From positions 41,212 through 105,211 of the forward strand of contig JALKBU010000058.1 of assembly GCA_023091735.1 (NCBI GenBank): 64,000 nucleotides of DNA, read 5' to 3'. A program made the position numbers and the translations under genes. Of this stretch, positions 30,001 to 40,591 are shown piece after piece. Under the pieces are notes generated by a model. It was given only the letters and a program-made list of their open reading frames with translations. It was not told where the DNA came from and searched no databases. The stretch is from Trichomonas tenax (lineage: Eukaryota; Parabasalia; Trichomonadida; Trichomonadidae). Position 1 is the first letter of the stretch. Each line of letters begins with the position of its first letter.

Positions 30001-33000
30001 TGATGATTGGCATCAAAGCTGGATCGATATCCTCGCCCATGTCCTGAAGAAGTACAGGCTGACCTGTCTGGAGGGCAAGTTCGAGCTGCTGATCGAATTT
30101 CAGCTTCTTCGTCGTCATCACGAGCAGCTTGTCCTTGTACATCTTCTTGATCCACTGGTTGGCCTGGTTCTGAGGATCGATACAGAGTGGCCATCTCTCG
30201 CCGTGAAGGACGAGGGTAGCGTTTTCTTCAGAGAAGTCATCAAGAGCGAGACCGCAAAGGTGCCACTGCTGGACGTAGATTGGTTCGTCGAGGAACTTTG
30301 TTGGTGTGAAGTCTGGGTTCGTAGAGAGCTTGAGTGATCTGATGTGCTTCTTCCACTTGCCAACGAGCTGCTGTCTATAGTCGGCTGAGAATGGGCCGCA
30401 GTAGACAAGGAAGGCGGCTGCAAGGAAGCAGTCACCTGGAAGCCACTCTAAGAGCTGGTCGAAGTTCTTGATGGACTCCTCCCAACGTGTTCTTTCACCA
30501 GCAAGACCGTTGACGAGGTCGTTAGCACGCTTGAGGTGGATTTCTGTCTCTCTAGCCTTCTGCTGGAGCTTGTCGGACTCTGCCTGTTGAAGATCTCTGT
30601 CCTTTCTAAGCTGTTCGAGCTTAGCTCTGAGTTCCGCGAGATCTTTCTGCTTTGTCTCATACTCGATTCTCTTCTCTTCGAATGCCTGCTTCATGAGAGC
30701 GACCTTCTGCATGTATGGGTAAACGTTCTGGTAGGCTTCACCGTATCTGATCATAGCCATAACCCAGCAAGCGAGAAGGGAAGCAGCTGTAGATGAACGA
30801 GCAGCGACCTTTGGATCGAGTTCCTGCATAGCACGATATCTCTGAAGTTTTTTGAGTGTCGACTTCGGGATGTGGTCCTTATCGAAGTTGGTAAGTCTGC
30901 CGATGAAACCTGGATCCTTCATTTCGACCTTAGCCTGCTGGAATGAGCATGGCTTACCGAGAAGCGTCATAAGAGCCTCGACGACGATTGGAACGGCACC
31001 GACGGACTCCTTATAACCGGAAATTTCGTGAATGTTGTTGACGTTCTTCTTGAATGACTCAAGGGCGGCAGCAGCGTTATCAAGTTCTGGCTTAACGTTA
31101 GCAAGTCTAGCTTCGGCGGCTTCTTGCTCGATTCTGCACTCTTCAGCAGATTTGGCGATTTCTTGGGAGTACTGGATGAGGTATGCTTCCTGATCTTCAG
31201 CGCTCTTCTTTGTGTTGGAAAGCTGGATGGATGTAGCTTCTAACTTAGCCTTCTCAGCTTCGAGGTTGACCTTGAGCTTCTCTAAGTCGTGGGACATCAA
31301 CTCGACTTCTGTTCTTGTGGAAATGAGTGTGGAAAGACCATCTCTGTAGATCTTAGCCTTCGATGTGATCTCAACTTCCTTCTGTGAGAGCAATGTCTTG
31401 TAGTTCTTGACGAATTCCATGAATGTTGTTGGTGTGAGCTGGAATGAACGCTTAAGCTGCATCTGCATCTTGTTGCATTGAGCATCAGCGAGAGCGTGGA
31501 ACTCGACAAATGAACCTACGATGGCATTTCTTGTGGCTTCGTCCTTGAACTCGACATCCTTCATGATGTTCTCTGCGACAGCCTGAAGAGCCTGCTTTGG
31601 CCACTCGTTGAACCAGTCGATTGTCGTGTTGTTGACAAGTGGTGGGAACATACGGATTCTGTTACGAAGGGCATTACCAGCTGGAGACATTGAGAAGACG
31701 ATGTGCATGTTTTCACGAGAAAGCTGGACGTAAAGGTTGAAGAGGTTCTGTGGTGTCTGGACGATCTTTCTCTTTGTAGCTTCAGCGCGCATAGCTTCTC
31801 TTTTCTGCTGGAGTTCTTCGCCTTCGAACAAGTTCGGGACGCAACCAGATGTAAGGATGGAAAGAACATCTTCAAGGAATGACTCCTGAAGGATGTGTGT
31901 ATCAGAGAAGAAGAAGACTGTTGGCTTCTGCTCAATGGCTGTAAGGTCCATAACCTTCTTGAGATCTTCACGGAAATCTCTCTCCTTGTATCCCTTAGTG
32001 ATTGTGATCTGGAAGAATTGCATTTCAAGGATGTTAGCAGCGAGTCTGCACTGGCTCTGTCTACCAGAACCACCGAGACCGATGAGAAGAGCATGTCCGA
32101 ACTGCCTGCCGATGATTCTCATGATTCTGCAGCAGTGGAATGAAGCCTCCTTGAAGAGAACCAAGTTCATTGGCACCTTGTTACCCATTTCGTTGTAGTC
32201 GTTAAGCTGGTTGATAAGGAACTTCTGGAGAACTGGGAATTCTGGATATTCCTTGTATGGCCACATTGGACCCTCCTGAACGAAGGCGCCGTGTGGTGTT
32301 GGTTCCTTGTCTTCTCTGAAGAGAGCTGGCCATGTTGTGCTGAGAGCTGTGTTGAGCTGGCCCTGGAGGAGCTTGAGGAATGCAGCGCGGTCATCATCGT
32401 TGATAAGTCTATCTGCGAAGACTCTGAAGCATTCGTGGCACCAGAGCTTGATGAATGCGTTCCTGTCGTCGAAGTACTCGAGGTTAGCATCCAAGAGACC
32501 CTGGAAGACACGTGACATATCACGAAGGTTGAAGATGTAGTGGCTCTTCTTTGGTGTCGGAAGGAACTGCTTCTGGATGTTCTGGAACAACTCAAGTGTA
32601 GCGTTTGTAAGTGGTTCGGCGAGGCCTTGGACTTCTTCGTTGAACTTGACAATGTGGTTGGCAAGCAATGTGTTGAAGATTCTCTTGAGCTGGGAGTCTG
32701 ATGGATTTGGGATGTTGAACAAGCAGAACTTGGACTGGAGTCTCCTGGAGATTGGCTGACGACCACCACCTGGTGGAGCCATAGCGGCGACAACCTGCAT
32801 ATCCTTGAGTATCTTTGGTGTGCATGTTATTCTGTCGTACCATGACTCTGTTTCCATCCACTCACGGAGAAGCTCGAGAGGTGGCTGAGAGCCGAATAAG
32901 TCACGCTGTGGCATGTTGAAATCATCGATGAAGACGACGAGCTTCTTGCCACCGATTGGGACGTATGTGCTCTTTGTTCTGATTTCGAATGCATTCTCGA

Positions 33001-36000
33001 TCATTTCCTGGAGTTTGTTGGATGTTGTACGAGAGGACAAGTTCATCGTGAGAGATGAGTACTTGTTGGAATCGTATGTTGTGAGTGTGTTCTCGATGAA
33101 GGCTGTCTTACCTGTGCCGGAGAAACCGACGAAAAGACCGTGGATGTTGCCATCTGTGAGCGTCTTGAGGATGAATGAGTTTCTGATTGTGTCGACTGTT
33201 GGGACTAGGATCTGGTTGAATGGAACCTCTGGTGTCTTCCAGACGGATGGAAGCTTGTCCTCCCAAGCAACAAGGCAATGCTTCTGGACATCGACATAGT
33301 AGTCGTAGACTGTGTCCTTGGCTGGGAATGGACACTCGAGATCTCTGATCCAAAGATCGGCTTCTCTGCGGCCATCCTCGTTGAGGGAGCCGCCGATACC
33401 CCAGACAAGGCAGAACCAGAACCATGATTCGATCATGACATCGAAATTGATTTCATCGTTCGGGTCAATACCGTTTGCCTCTGTAGCGAGTGTCTCGTAA
33501 AGCTTGCAGAATGTCTGGACAGCTGAGAGATCAGTGACTGGGATGAGGTCGTGAAGAGCCTGGTGCTTGTACTCGATGAACAAGTCAACGAACTTCTGGC
33601 AGAGGAGTGTGAGCTTCTGCTTGTGGCGGTCGTTTGTGATGGCACGATTCATCCATGATGTGAGGTATGGCTTGTAACCGATTGTTGATGTCTCGAAGTA
33701 GATCATACCGCAACGAGAAACTGTAGCTGGAGAAGCGACAGCAAGGTCTTCAACTTCAAAGAGAAGTGAAACTGGTGGTGGAAGTGAGATACGAGCGGAG
33801 TTGATAAGTGTGAGGACCTTGTTATCATCGAGGACGGAGTTCATGGACTCAATCCACAATGTATCGACTGGACCATCGAAAATGACCCAACGAAGGTCAT
33901 CACCTTCCATGATGGAAACATCTCTGATAACTGTTGAAAGGACACCTTCGGACCACTGTCTTGTGTTGAGATCGTACTGACCGTAAAGTTCACCAAGAGA
34001 AAGAGCCTTCGGGTTAAGAAGGTATGTCAATGTTCTTGTCTTGATGTTGTTGAGGGCCTTGGCGAGTGTTGTGTAAGCTGTTGTCTTACCAGAGCCTGTG
34101 TAACCGACAAGCATGTTACCGTGACGGGTCTGCATGGAGTCGTAGAGCTGCATGATCTTCTGGACGAGTGTGGGCTCGACCTGAAGCTGATCAGCCTGGA
34201 GAGCCTCAACAACGGCTGTCTCAACGTTGCCAGCTGCTGGCTGCTCGAGCTCAACATCTGGGAAGAGATCGGACATGATGGACTGGAAGAGTGGGATATC
34301 TTCTCTGACGAACTTTGGAAGGTTCATGTTTGTCATGGATCTCAAGATGATGAGTTCATCGGACTGTCCTGTATTCTGGCGCTTGAGAGAACCAGCCATG
34401 GAAAGGACAGACTTGATGTTACGGAGACCGAAATCGTAGTGGTCTTGCTTGGAGAGCTGTCTCTTGCAGAGGTCGTACAGTGTTGTGATCTTTCTGGCAA
34501 GCGCTTCACCAGCAGCGACACCTTCTGACATAAGTTCGATCTTGACGATCAAGGATGAGTCTGGAACCATCATAGAGACTGGTCTGAGGAGTGTCTTGAG
34601 GTTATCTGGAAGTTCGGAACGGCCAGCGTAACCCGGGTTCATTGTAACGAAGATAGCGCATGTTGGGTTCAGCTTGATGAAGGATGTATCAAGGCAGACC
34701 TGTGTAGCACCTGATGCGATACCATCGAGAAGACGCTGGACCTGCTGTGCAATAACGGAAAGAACTTCGACTTCGATACGGTTGAATTCATCGAAGCATG
34801 ACCAGGCACCTGTCTGAGCGAGACCGCTGAAGATGTTACCCATGGACTTGAAGTCGAGACCTTCGGAACAGTTGAAGACAATGCAGAACTTAGCGAATGC
34901 CTTAGCAAGATCCTTGACTGTTTCTGTCTTACCTGTACCAGCTGGGCCTTGTGGGTTACCACCGCACTTGAACTGTAAAGCGGATGTCAATGTTAAGTAG
35001 CAGCGATCTGTAAGTGGTGTGATAACGAGACGTGGGTTGTTGCCGATGTACTCTTTGTCGTACTCGAAGGATGAGAATGTCTGCTGGATTGTGCAGAACT
35101 CGTTCTCCTTGAGCCAGTAGAATCTGAGCTGCTTGAGCCAGACGAAGTCATCCTTTGTGACTGCGCCACCGTGGTTGACACCGTACTTGATGATCTCGTT
35201 GATAACATCTCTGGCGTGATCTTCGATAATAAGAAGAGCCTTAACCTTCTTTCTGAGAAGTGGTGTGAGGTTATCACGAATCATGTTTGTAAGTTCGCCA
35301 ATGAAGAGGATCTGAGAACCAAGGAGCTGTGTAAGTGGGTGAGACTGAGCTGTGATTCTGACAGCCTTGCCACCAGCACTTTCAGCGGCCTTCTGGGCGG
35401 ATTCGAGAGCTCTCTCGCACTCCATTGTCCACTTGATCTGGCCGACTGTGATGAAGCACTGACCTGGGAACTGATCATCCTTGAGAACCTTAGCCTTGTC
35501 GATGTAGTTTGTCTTGAGGATGGCTGTTCTGCAGCGAGAAAGCTGAGCGTGGATTGTGCGGCGCATTTCGTTCTCGATTTCTCTGAGCCAGATATCGACA
35601 TCACCAGAGATCTGAACTGGGGTTTCGAACTTAACTTCTTCTCCTTCTGCGGAGGACATAGTTAGTGCGACTGGCTGTGGCTTGCCTTCGGAGTTTGGCT
35701 GTGTATCGAACTTGAGAGATGTCATGCCACCGAACATCTTCTTGAGGTGAGGAAGGACGCACTTTGGATCCTTCTGCTTGGAAATGATCTCGAGAAGATC
35801 GTCGTTGGAAAGGAAGTAGAAACGTGGGAATGAGTTTCTCTTGGACTGAAGGAATGACTCGAGAACCTTCTGGATTTCTTCGAGCTTCTCGTTCATCTGC
35901 TTCAGCTTTGTGACGATATCCTGCTCCTTGACTGCACGGAAGCATGTTGTGGAGTCACGTCTAAGGAGTTCCATGATATCACGCCACTTCTGGTGAACCT

Positions 36001-39000
36001 TGCCGAACTCGGAAGCCTGGTTGAGAAGGTCCTTTCTGATTGTCTCAGAGCCTGAGAAAATAGCCTCGAGGTAGATCCATTGTCTCTGGACCTGCAAGAG
36101 GAGATCTGTGAGCTCGAGAACCTTTGTGAGGTTCTGCTCGAGGTTGTTCATGGCTGTCTGATCAAATGGAGAGAAGAATCTTGTGGCCTTCATTGAGCCA
36201 AGTGTGGCCTTCATAGAGCTGAGGAGTGTCTGATCCTGTTCGATCTGATCGTAGATCTTGTCGGACTGGATGATCTTGTAAGCACCTCTGTGTGGATCTG
36301 TTTCGAAGTGCAAGTTGCCCCAACGCTCTGTGATATCGTTGATGCCCATCTGAACTTCGTACTCCTTAGTAGCGATCATGGCGATTGTAGCGATGATATC
36401 AGCGTGCTCGTTGAACTTCATTTCGTAGATAGCTGCGAGGTTGAAGGAGTCGGAGTTCGGGTCGAATGTGACATCGAGTTCCTTCATGATGATGTTCCAG
36501 TGACGCTCGTTGATAGCTGGTTCTTTGAGGTTGGAGATAAGTGGCATCATCTTCTTGAATTGCTGAATCTTCTGAGCCAAAACTGTGGCAATATCCCAGT
36601 TCTTGAGACCGAGGTTGGCAACCTGCTTAGCTTGTGTGATAGCAGCACCTTCCATGGAAGCGACATCGAGCTTCTTGAATGGATCGCTGCACCACTTGTT
36701 GAACATGTTGTCCCACTCATCGTAGAGTCTCCAGACTTGCCTGAGGAGACCAATATCTGTCTTGACTGTGGAGATTTCCTTGTAGACTGGAGGATCGAGC
36801 TTGAAGAGTTCGCAGCCTGGTCTAAGAGCATCTTCTCTGATACGGAGCTCTCTGACGCGCTCATCGTATCTGTCGAGGATCTCGTTGGCAGCCTTGAAGC
36901 CGAGGGAGGCCTTGAATGGCTCCTCTAGCATGAACTGGTTGTACATATCTGTCTGGAGCTGCCTGATCTCCTCGACTTCGGCAATGTGCTTCTTCTTGAA
37001 TGCATCTCTGTGCTGCTCGAGCTGCTTGTCAGCTAATGTGACACTCTCCTTGAATTCTTTCCATCTCTCGGCAAGGGATGTCAAAAGGTCTGTATCCTTT
37101 GAATCGATTGGGTACTCGAACTTAACCAAAGCATCGAAGTTCTCCTGAAGTGGGGCGAAGAGCTTCTCTGTCTGTGGGATGCTCTCCTTGACTTCGGCCA
37201 TGAACTGAAGGAGTGCGCCGAGTTCTGGGATGTTTGTTGGTGTTTCTCTGAGCTTGGCTGTCTTCTCGTTGAACATGGAGTAGAAGTGGTGAAGTTTCTC
37301 GTGAGAAACATCGTTGAGGAGCTTGATGAGCCTTGATGTCCAATCGGAGCAGTGTGTTAAGAGGGATGACTGGAGTGGTGAAGAATCGAGTCTAACGAAT
37401 GACTGTGTAGATGTCGACTCTGTTGCCTGGATTTGTGTTGACTGAACCTTGTAGTCATCGATCTTCTGGTTGAACTGTGTCAATGTCATCTCTGTGTCTG
37501 CGAGTCTGCGAAGTTCTGTTGGCTTGTCTGTGTCCCAGATTGTCTTGTACTTGTTCCAGGACTCGACCTTAGCCTTGAATGGCTCCTCGAGCTTGTTGAC
37601 GATGCCATCGATCTGGCTGCAGAGGGCCTTGATCTCTTCATCGCCCTGAATCTGTGTGAGGAATGTTGTGAAGTGAAACTTCTCAGCCGAGTAAACGTAG
37701 TTCGGATCCTTGATACGCTCGTACTCTTCAACATCATCGTCATCTGGGATAACTCTGATGTCATCCTTGAGTGACCAGTAAGCTGGCTTGAACTCGCTGG
37801 AGATGGAGACAGCGCCGTTGACGAGGGATGTCAATGTCTGCTTGATGTCCTCGAAGCCAGGTGTGATCGAGCACTTGCCGTTGATGAGGTCCATCTGTGA
37901 AATGAACAGTGGGAATGTCTCATCTGTGATGGCACGCTTGAGGTCAAAGAGTGCCTTGTTAGCGGCTTGCTTGAATGCAGTCTCGAGCATGTAGTCGACA
38001 TTGATCAAGAAGGCGAGCCATTGCTCCTTAACGTTGAGTGTGTTGATGTTGAAGCTGTTGAACATCGAGCGGAGTTTGCTGATTGTTGTGTTGTAAACTT
38101 CCATGATCTGACTAAGAGCTGTTGTGTAGCATTGTCTCTGAACTTCATAGAACTCGTCTGATTTGAAGATGTGCTTACCTGGCTGAACCTGGATGATTGG
38201 TGTTCTAGAGATTGTCTTGCAAGCAATCATGATGTTGGCGGATGTCTTCTTAAATCCGACGATGATCTCGTGGACCTGATGAAGTTCCTTAACACTTGCA
38301 TTGACGAATGAGTTGACCAATGATGTGTTCTGCCAGTAAACCTTTGGCGTGAGAGCATCACCAATTCTGTGCTCGATCTTCTGGAAGTGATCGTGGAAGA
38401 GGAGCTGCTCATCTGGCTTAAGACACTCGTAGATTGTGTTGTAGTCTCTGACGACGTTGAGAACGCATTCGAAGATGTCGCGTGTTCTGTCACGGAGACC
38501 GACGATTTCTGTAGCTGTAGATGAGATTATCTTGCCCATTCTGATGAAGTGAGCGATTTCTTCCTCAGCCTGAACGAGTCTGTCTTCGATAGAAGCCTTG
38601 ATTGATGTTGGTGTGTTCTTTGCGAGAATTGGCTTGTTGAGTGCTTGTCTAACACTCTCGACGATTGTCTTGTGGTACTCGTTGAATGTGTTGTTGATGA
38701 AATCGTTGATTGATGTGATGATGCCTTGGTATGATGTGATGACTTCGTTCTTGTATGTGTATGGTGGGAGCCATGTGGCGGCAGAGATCTGCTCGAATGG
38801 CTGCTGAAGTCTCAAAGCCAACGATCTTGCCCAGATCATTGTACCAGCCTGCTTTGGCTGATGTGGTGGGAGCGGTGGGTTAGCCTTGAGGTTTTCGAAC
38901 TCACGTCTAACAACGATGATTTCTTCCTGGAAGAGCTTCCACATATCACTGCACTTGACAGAGACAAGGTGCTTAACACCATCTCTTACAGCGAGGTCTT

Positions 39001-40591
39001 CGAAGATTTCGAGTAACTGTAAGGCTAATGTTGGTGTTCTGGCAGCTTCGAACTGTGTCTGGATGGCGTTGAGAAGGAGTGATTCGAGGTTGGAGCAAGA
39101 CTCGCAGTATTCGTTGAATGCTGTGTGCCACTTGTTGTCGCTGACATCGAAAACAGAGCAGTCTGATGTCTCGAGCTTCTTGAGGATGCCAACATAAGAA
39201 TCCTGGATCTCCTGAAGGCTCTGTGAGATTGCTGAGCCGATGGAGCCTGGGAATGTTGGGATTGGGACTGCTTCTGTGCCTTTCTTGCGTGTGAACTGAA
39301 TTGTGTTTTGGCAAATTTCCTTAAGGTCGCCGCAACGAGAGATGAAGGCATCGAAGTTAGCGAAAAGCTGTGTGTGATCGAAGTTCCATGCGTTTGGATC
39401 CTTAGACTTGACAGCGCGCATAGCAACCTTGTAAGTGCTATTCCAGCTGGCACCGACAGTAACAGCGATTGTGAGAATGTCGAGGCCGTGGTTAACATCG
39501 CCTTCAAGTGAGAAAACATTGTCAAGGTTGATCTTTGATGTGATGAAGTGCATAACTAAGTCACTAACACGCTTGAGAAGGACTGAAAGATGGTTCTCAT
39601 CGTGATAATATGGGCACTTTTCGTAAATGAATCTGATAGCGAAGAGAATCTTACGGAGAAGTTCAGTACATTCTGAAACTTCACCCTGGCTGAGCTGATT
39701 GCATGGTTCAATAAGAACGCGCAAGTGACGAATGATACTCTTTGCCATAATGCTCTCCTCCTTAACTTTGTTGTAGTGTGTCTGGAAGTCTGACAGATAG
39801 CGCGACTTAACAGCTGAGAGAACAGCGATAACTTGTTGAATTGGTGTCGAATCGATTTGTGCTTGAAGTGATTTCGATGTTTTGAGGCGGAATTCCCAGT
39901 ATTCGATTTCAGCGAGAGGTCCCACTGAGTCGAATTTGATCTGAACAGGAGTCTTAAGCTGTCCTGTCCATTGGATAACGATACTCTCCAAACGCTGAAT
40001 AAGAGCGCGATCCTGGACGCACGCCTCAATATTTGTAAGATCTTCGTGTGGAATGTAAAGAATTGTTTCACCATAAAAACTATTTGACGAATCCGTTACA
40101 AAACCGAGGAATTTGTTCATCTCAGGCATGATATCCTGTCTGATGCTGTCTGGCAAGTACTGCGATTTAACGAATAATGGTAAGTAAAATCCTTCGAGAG
40201 ATGTTAATAATGTATTTACAGCGCGACCCTGAACGTGACCCCACTGAATGCAGCTGGTAAGATTGTTGTAGTTTGGCTTTACGTCAAGTCTACGTAAGAA
40301 ATAAATAACTTCGCGTGTGTCTGATTGAGGTAATAAAGGTGTTAACACGAATTTACCTGCGTCATCAAAAGTAGCAAAAAGACGGTATGCTTTGGCGTCA
40401 CCAGTTACTGTGGGACATGTGAGAAAGTCGAAAATGACTTGGTCGTGGTAAGGAGTCCAAAGTAAATCGGAATAACCAGGTAACTGCATACGAGTCTTGA
40501 ACCAAGCAACGGCCGCTTGAAGGTCCTTCTGCTGGACTTCAATTTCGTCGGTGCTTTGATCCATAATTTCTGCAGTTTCTTCTGATGTCAT
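27071..40591 (-). CDS. Axonemal dynein heavy chain
   Basis: A single 4,506-residue open frame from ATG 40591 (MTSEETAEIMDQSTDEIEVQ). The tail (residues 1-1450) and linker precede six AAA modules. Nucleotide-binding loops are GPAGTGKTET (AAA1, about 1880), GYTGSGKTTAY (AAA2, about 2161), GFSGTGKTAF (AAA3, about 2487) and GLGGSGRQSQ (AAA4, about 2835). AAA1 also has CFDEFNRI and AAA2 has SPATVSRCGMIYF. The antiparallel stalk coiled coil and microtubule-binding tip lie at about 2980-3330, and the C-terminus ends EHWIKRGTAVLLTLQ. The length with a complete N-terminal tail points to an outer-arm or two-headed inner-arm chain rather than a short single-headed one; the exact class is undecided. It powers flagellar beating. 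Codons end mostly in C or G, unlike many neighbours, suggesting high expression. Large antisense frames within it are shadows. Confidence 0.95.
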   Translation of the reverse strand: MTSEETAEIMDQSTDEIEVQQKDLQAAVAWFKTRMQLPGYSDLLWTPYHDQVIFDFLTCPTVTGDAKAYRLFATFDDAGKFVLTPLLPQSDTREVIYFLRRLDVKPNYNNLTSCIQWGHVQGRAVNTLLTSLEGFYLPLFVKSQYLPDSIRQDIMPEMNKFLGFVTDSSNSFYGETILYIPHEDLTNIEACVQDRALIQRLESIVIQWTGQLKTPVQIKFDSVGPLAEIEYWEFRLKTSKSLQAQIDSTPIQQVIAVLSAVKSRYLSDFQTHYNKVKEESIMAKSIIRHLRVLIEPCNQLSQGEVSECTELLRKILFAIRFIYEKCPYYHDENHLSVLLKRVSDLVMHFITSKINLDNVFSLEGDVNHGLDILTIAVTVGASWNSTYKVAMRAVKSKDPNAWNFDHTQLFANFDAFISRCGDLKEICQNTIQFTRKKGTEAVPIPTFPGSIGSAISQSLQEIQDSYVGILKKLETSDCSVFDVSDNKWHTAFNEYCESCSNLESLLLNAIQTQFEAARTPTLALQLLEIFEDLAVRDGVKHLVSVKCSDMWKLFQEEIIVVRREFENLKANPPLPPHQPKQAGTMIWARSLALRLQQPFEQISAATWLPPYTYKNEVITSYQGIITSINDFINNTFNEYHKTIVESVRQALNKPILAKNTPTSIKASIEDRLVQAEEEIAHFIRMGKIISSTATEIVGLRDRTRDIFECVLNVVRDYNTIYECLKPDEQLLFHDHFQKIEHRIGDALTPKVYWQNTSLVNSFVNASVKELHQVHEIIVGFKKTSANIMIACKTISRTPIIQVQPGKHIFKSDEFYEVQRQCYTTALSQIMEVYNTTISKLRSMFNSFNINTLNVKEQWLAFLINVDYMLETAFKQAANKALFDLKRAITDETFPLFISQMDLINGKCSITPGFEDIKQTLTSLVNGAVSISSEFKPAYWSLKDDIRVIPDDDDVEEYERIKDPNYVYSAEKFHFTTFLTQIQGDEEIKALCSQIDGIVNKLEEPFKAKVESWNKYKTIWDTDKPTELRRLADTEMTLTQFNQKIDDYKVQSTQIQATESTSTQSFVRLDSSPLQSSLLTHCSDWTSRLIKLLNDVSHEKLHHFYSMFNEKTAKLRETPTNIPELGALLQFMAEVKESIPQTEKLFAPLQENFDALVKFEYPIDSKDTDLLTSLAERWKEFKESVTLADKQLEQHRDAFKKKHIAEVEEIRQLQTDMYNQFMLEEPFKASLGFKAANEILDRYDERVRELRIREDALRPGCELFKLDPPVYKEISTVKTDIGLLRQVWRLYDEWDNMFNKWCSDPFKKLDVASMEGAAITQAKQVANLGLKNWDIATVLAQKIQQFKKMMPLISNLKEPAINERHWNIIMKELDVTFDPNSDSFNLAAIYEMKFNEHADIIATIAMIATKEYEVQMGINDITERWGNLHFETDPHRGAYKIIQSDKIYDQIEQDQTLLSSMKATLGSMKATRFFSPFDQTAMNNLEQNLTKVLELTDLLLQVQRQWIYLEAIFSGSETIRKDLLNQASEFGKVHQKWRDIMELLRRDSTTCFRAVKEQDIVTKLKQMNEKLEEIQKVLESFLQSKRNSFPRFYFLSNDDLLEIISKQKDPKCVLPHLKKMFGGMTSLKFDTQPNSEGKPQPVALTMSSAEGEEVKFETPVQISGDVDIWLREIENEMRRTIHAQLSRCRTAILKTNYIDKAKVLKDDQFPGQCFITVGQIKWTMECERALESAQKAAESAGGKAVRITAQSHPLTQLLGSQILFIGELTNMIRDNLTPLLRKKVKALLIIEDHARDVINEIIKYGVNHGGAVTKDDFVWLKQLRFYWLKENEFCTIQQTFSSFEYDKEYIGNNPRLVITPLTDRCYLTLTSALQFKCGGNPQGPAGTGKTETVKDLAKAFAKFCIVFNCSEGLDFKSMGNIFSGLAQTGAWSCFDEFNRIEVEVLSVIAQQVQRLLDGIASGATQVCLDTSFIKLNPTCAIFVTMNPGYAGRSELPDNLKTLLRPVSMMVPDSSLIVKIELMSEGVAAGEALARKITTLYDLCKRQLSKQDHYDFGLRNIKSVLSMAGSLKRQNTGQSDELIILRSMTNMNLPKFVREDIPLFQSIMSDLFPDVELEQPAAGNVETAVVEALQADQLQVEPTLVQKIMQLYDSMQTRHGNMLVGYTGSGKTTAYTTLAKALNNIKTRTLTYLLNPKALSLGELYGQYDLNTRQWSEGVLSTVIRDVSIMEGDDLRWVIFDGPVDTLWIESMNSVLDDNKVLTLINSARISLPPPVSLLFEVEDLAVASPATVSRCGMIYFETSTIGYKPYLTSWMNRAITNDRHKQKLTLLCQKFVDLFIEYKHQALHDLIPVTDLSAVQTFCKLYETLATEANGIDPNDEINFDVMIESWFWFCLVWGIGGSLNEDGRREADLWIRDLECPFPAKDTVYDYYVDVQKHCLVAWEDKLPSVWKTPEVPFNQILVPTVDTIRNSFILKTLTDGNIHGLFVGFSGTGKTAFIENTLTTYDSNKYSSLTMNLSSRTTSNKLQEMIENAFEIRTKSTYVPIGGKKLVVFIDDFNMPQRDLFGSQPPLELLREWMETESWYDRITCTPKILKDMQVVAAMAPPGGGRQPISRRLQSKFCLFNIPNPSDSQLKRIFNTLLANHIVKFNEEVQGLAEPLTNATLELFQNIQKQFLPTPKKSHYIFNLRDMSRVFQGLLDANLEYFDDRNAFIKLWCHECFRVFADRLINDDDRAAFLKLLQGQLNTALSTTWPALFREDKEPTPHGAFVQEGPMWPYKEYPEFPVLQKFLINQLNDYNEMGNKVPMNLVLFKEASFHCCRIMRIIGRQFGHALLIGLGGSGRQSQCRLAANILEMQFFQITITKGYKERDFREDLKKVMDLTAIEQKPTVFFFSDTHILQESFLEDVLSILTSGCVPNLFEGEELQQKREAMRAEATKRKIVQTPQNLFNLYVQLSRENMHIVFSMSPAGNALRNRIRMFPPLVNNTTIDWFNEWPKQALQAVAENIMKDVEFKDEATRNAIVGSFVEFHALADAQCNKMQMQLKRSFQLTPTTFMEFVKNYKTLLSQKEVEITSKAKIYRDGLSTLISTRTEVELMSHDLEKLKVNLEAEKAKLEATSIQLSNTKKSAEDQEAYLIQYSQEIAKSAEECRIEQEAAEARLANVKPELDNAAAALESFKKNVNNIHEISGYKESVGAVPIVVEALMTLLGKPCSFQQAKVEMKDPGFIGRLTNFDKDHIPKSTLKKLQRYRAMQELDPKVAARSSTAASLLACWVMAMIRYGEAYQNVYPYMQKVALMKQAFEEKRIEYETKQKDLAELRAKLEQLRKDRDLQQAESDKLQQKARETEIHLKRANDLVNGLAGERTRWEESIKNFDQLLEWLPGDCFLAAAFLVYCGPFSADYRQQLVGKWKKHIRSLKLSTNPDFTPTKFLDEPIYVQQWHLCGLALDDFSEENATLVLHGERWPLCIDPQNQANQWIKKMYKDKLLVMTTKKLKFDQQLELALQTGQPVLLQDMGEDIDPALMPIINREFVKQGTTMMFKLGGDRLVALHPDFRLFMTTKMSNPEWTPEVTSRTTVINFSVKEQGLEEQMLGIVVGKERPELENEKVRLVTQMAQDKQTLHDTEQQILQLLASKSSQELLNDDTVVTTLETSKHLSQNIGEKLKSAADTEKKIDAAREAYRSVARRASSLFFVLSDLAYVDPMYQFSLDAYTVLFNHSLSNAQHSDDTEQRNETIKKEHTLAVYRNTCRGLFEQHKLLFSFCLAVKVQQTGDQRGPGRIANDEYLYLLRGPVGLSPEVLEGGAKPEWLDEREWENILGLNTLPAFEGISASFEQYNEDWYAWYMSQQPELVPFPGDWTRRCTLMQAMVIVRCLRPDRILSCISNYIENTIGEEFIKPPPLELSAAYHDSDAYTPLLFVLSPGVDPLTNLKRLANDMKIPEDSFHDLALGQGQAETAKQLIMEGSQKGWWVYLSNCHLMLSWMDEFEGIFEEICLTKIDPKFRLWISSDPNPKFPISILQRAVKMTTESPSGIHANMQTLYSTIQPDSIDKASPTYKKLIFALCYLHSVIIERRKFLTLGWNIPYAFNRSDFDICQKVIAKLLETSPKAIPWEAMRFLISEIHYGGRVTDSWDQRLLDVYVHQYFQQDLIDTHGFKLCDNNLYFVPEPTNIVDAMQVIEKIPITDPPEAFGQHPNADISSLIQEGQELLSTVLSLQPALTAASGASREDVVLNLAKDLLFNVPNTIVLPRLNTNANTDALQIVLYQEIARYNKLLTVVRSSIEELIKGIQGLVVMSRELDEIFTCIYENKVPEMWQFAYQSLKPLALWSKDLIARVEFFKKWLEKGEPNAFWLGRFTYPTSFLTAVLQRSARLHKISIDQLEWQFNVMHTDNIRELEQQALIPKEGVLIRGLYLEGARWSKKNKVLTDPKPLQLISDMPIIHFLPVDKSKKEKGHIYVAPAYIYPVRGGSAEHPSLVLPIELPTEKEPEHWIKRGTAVLLTLQ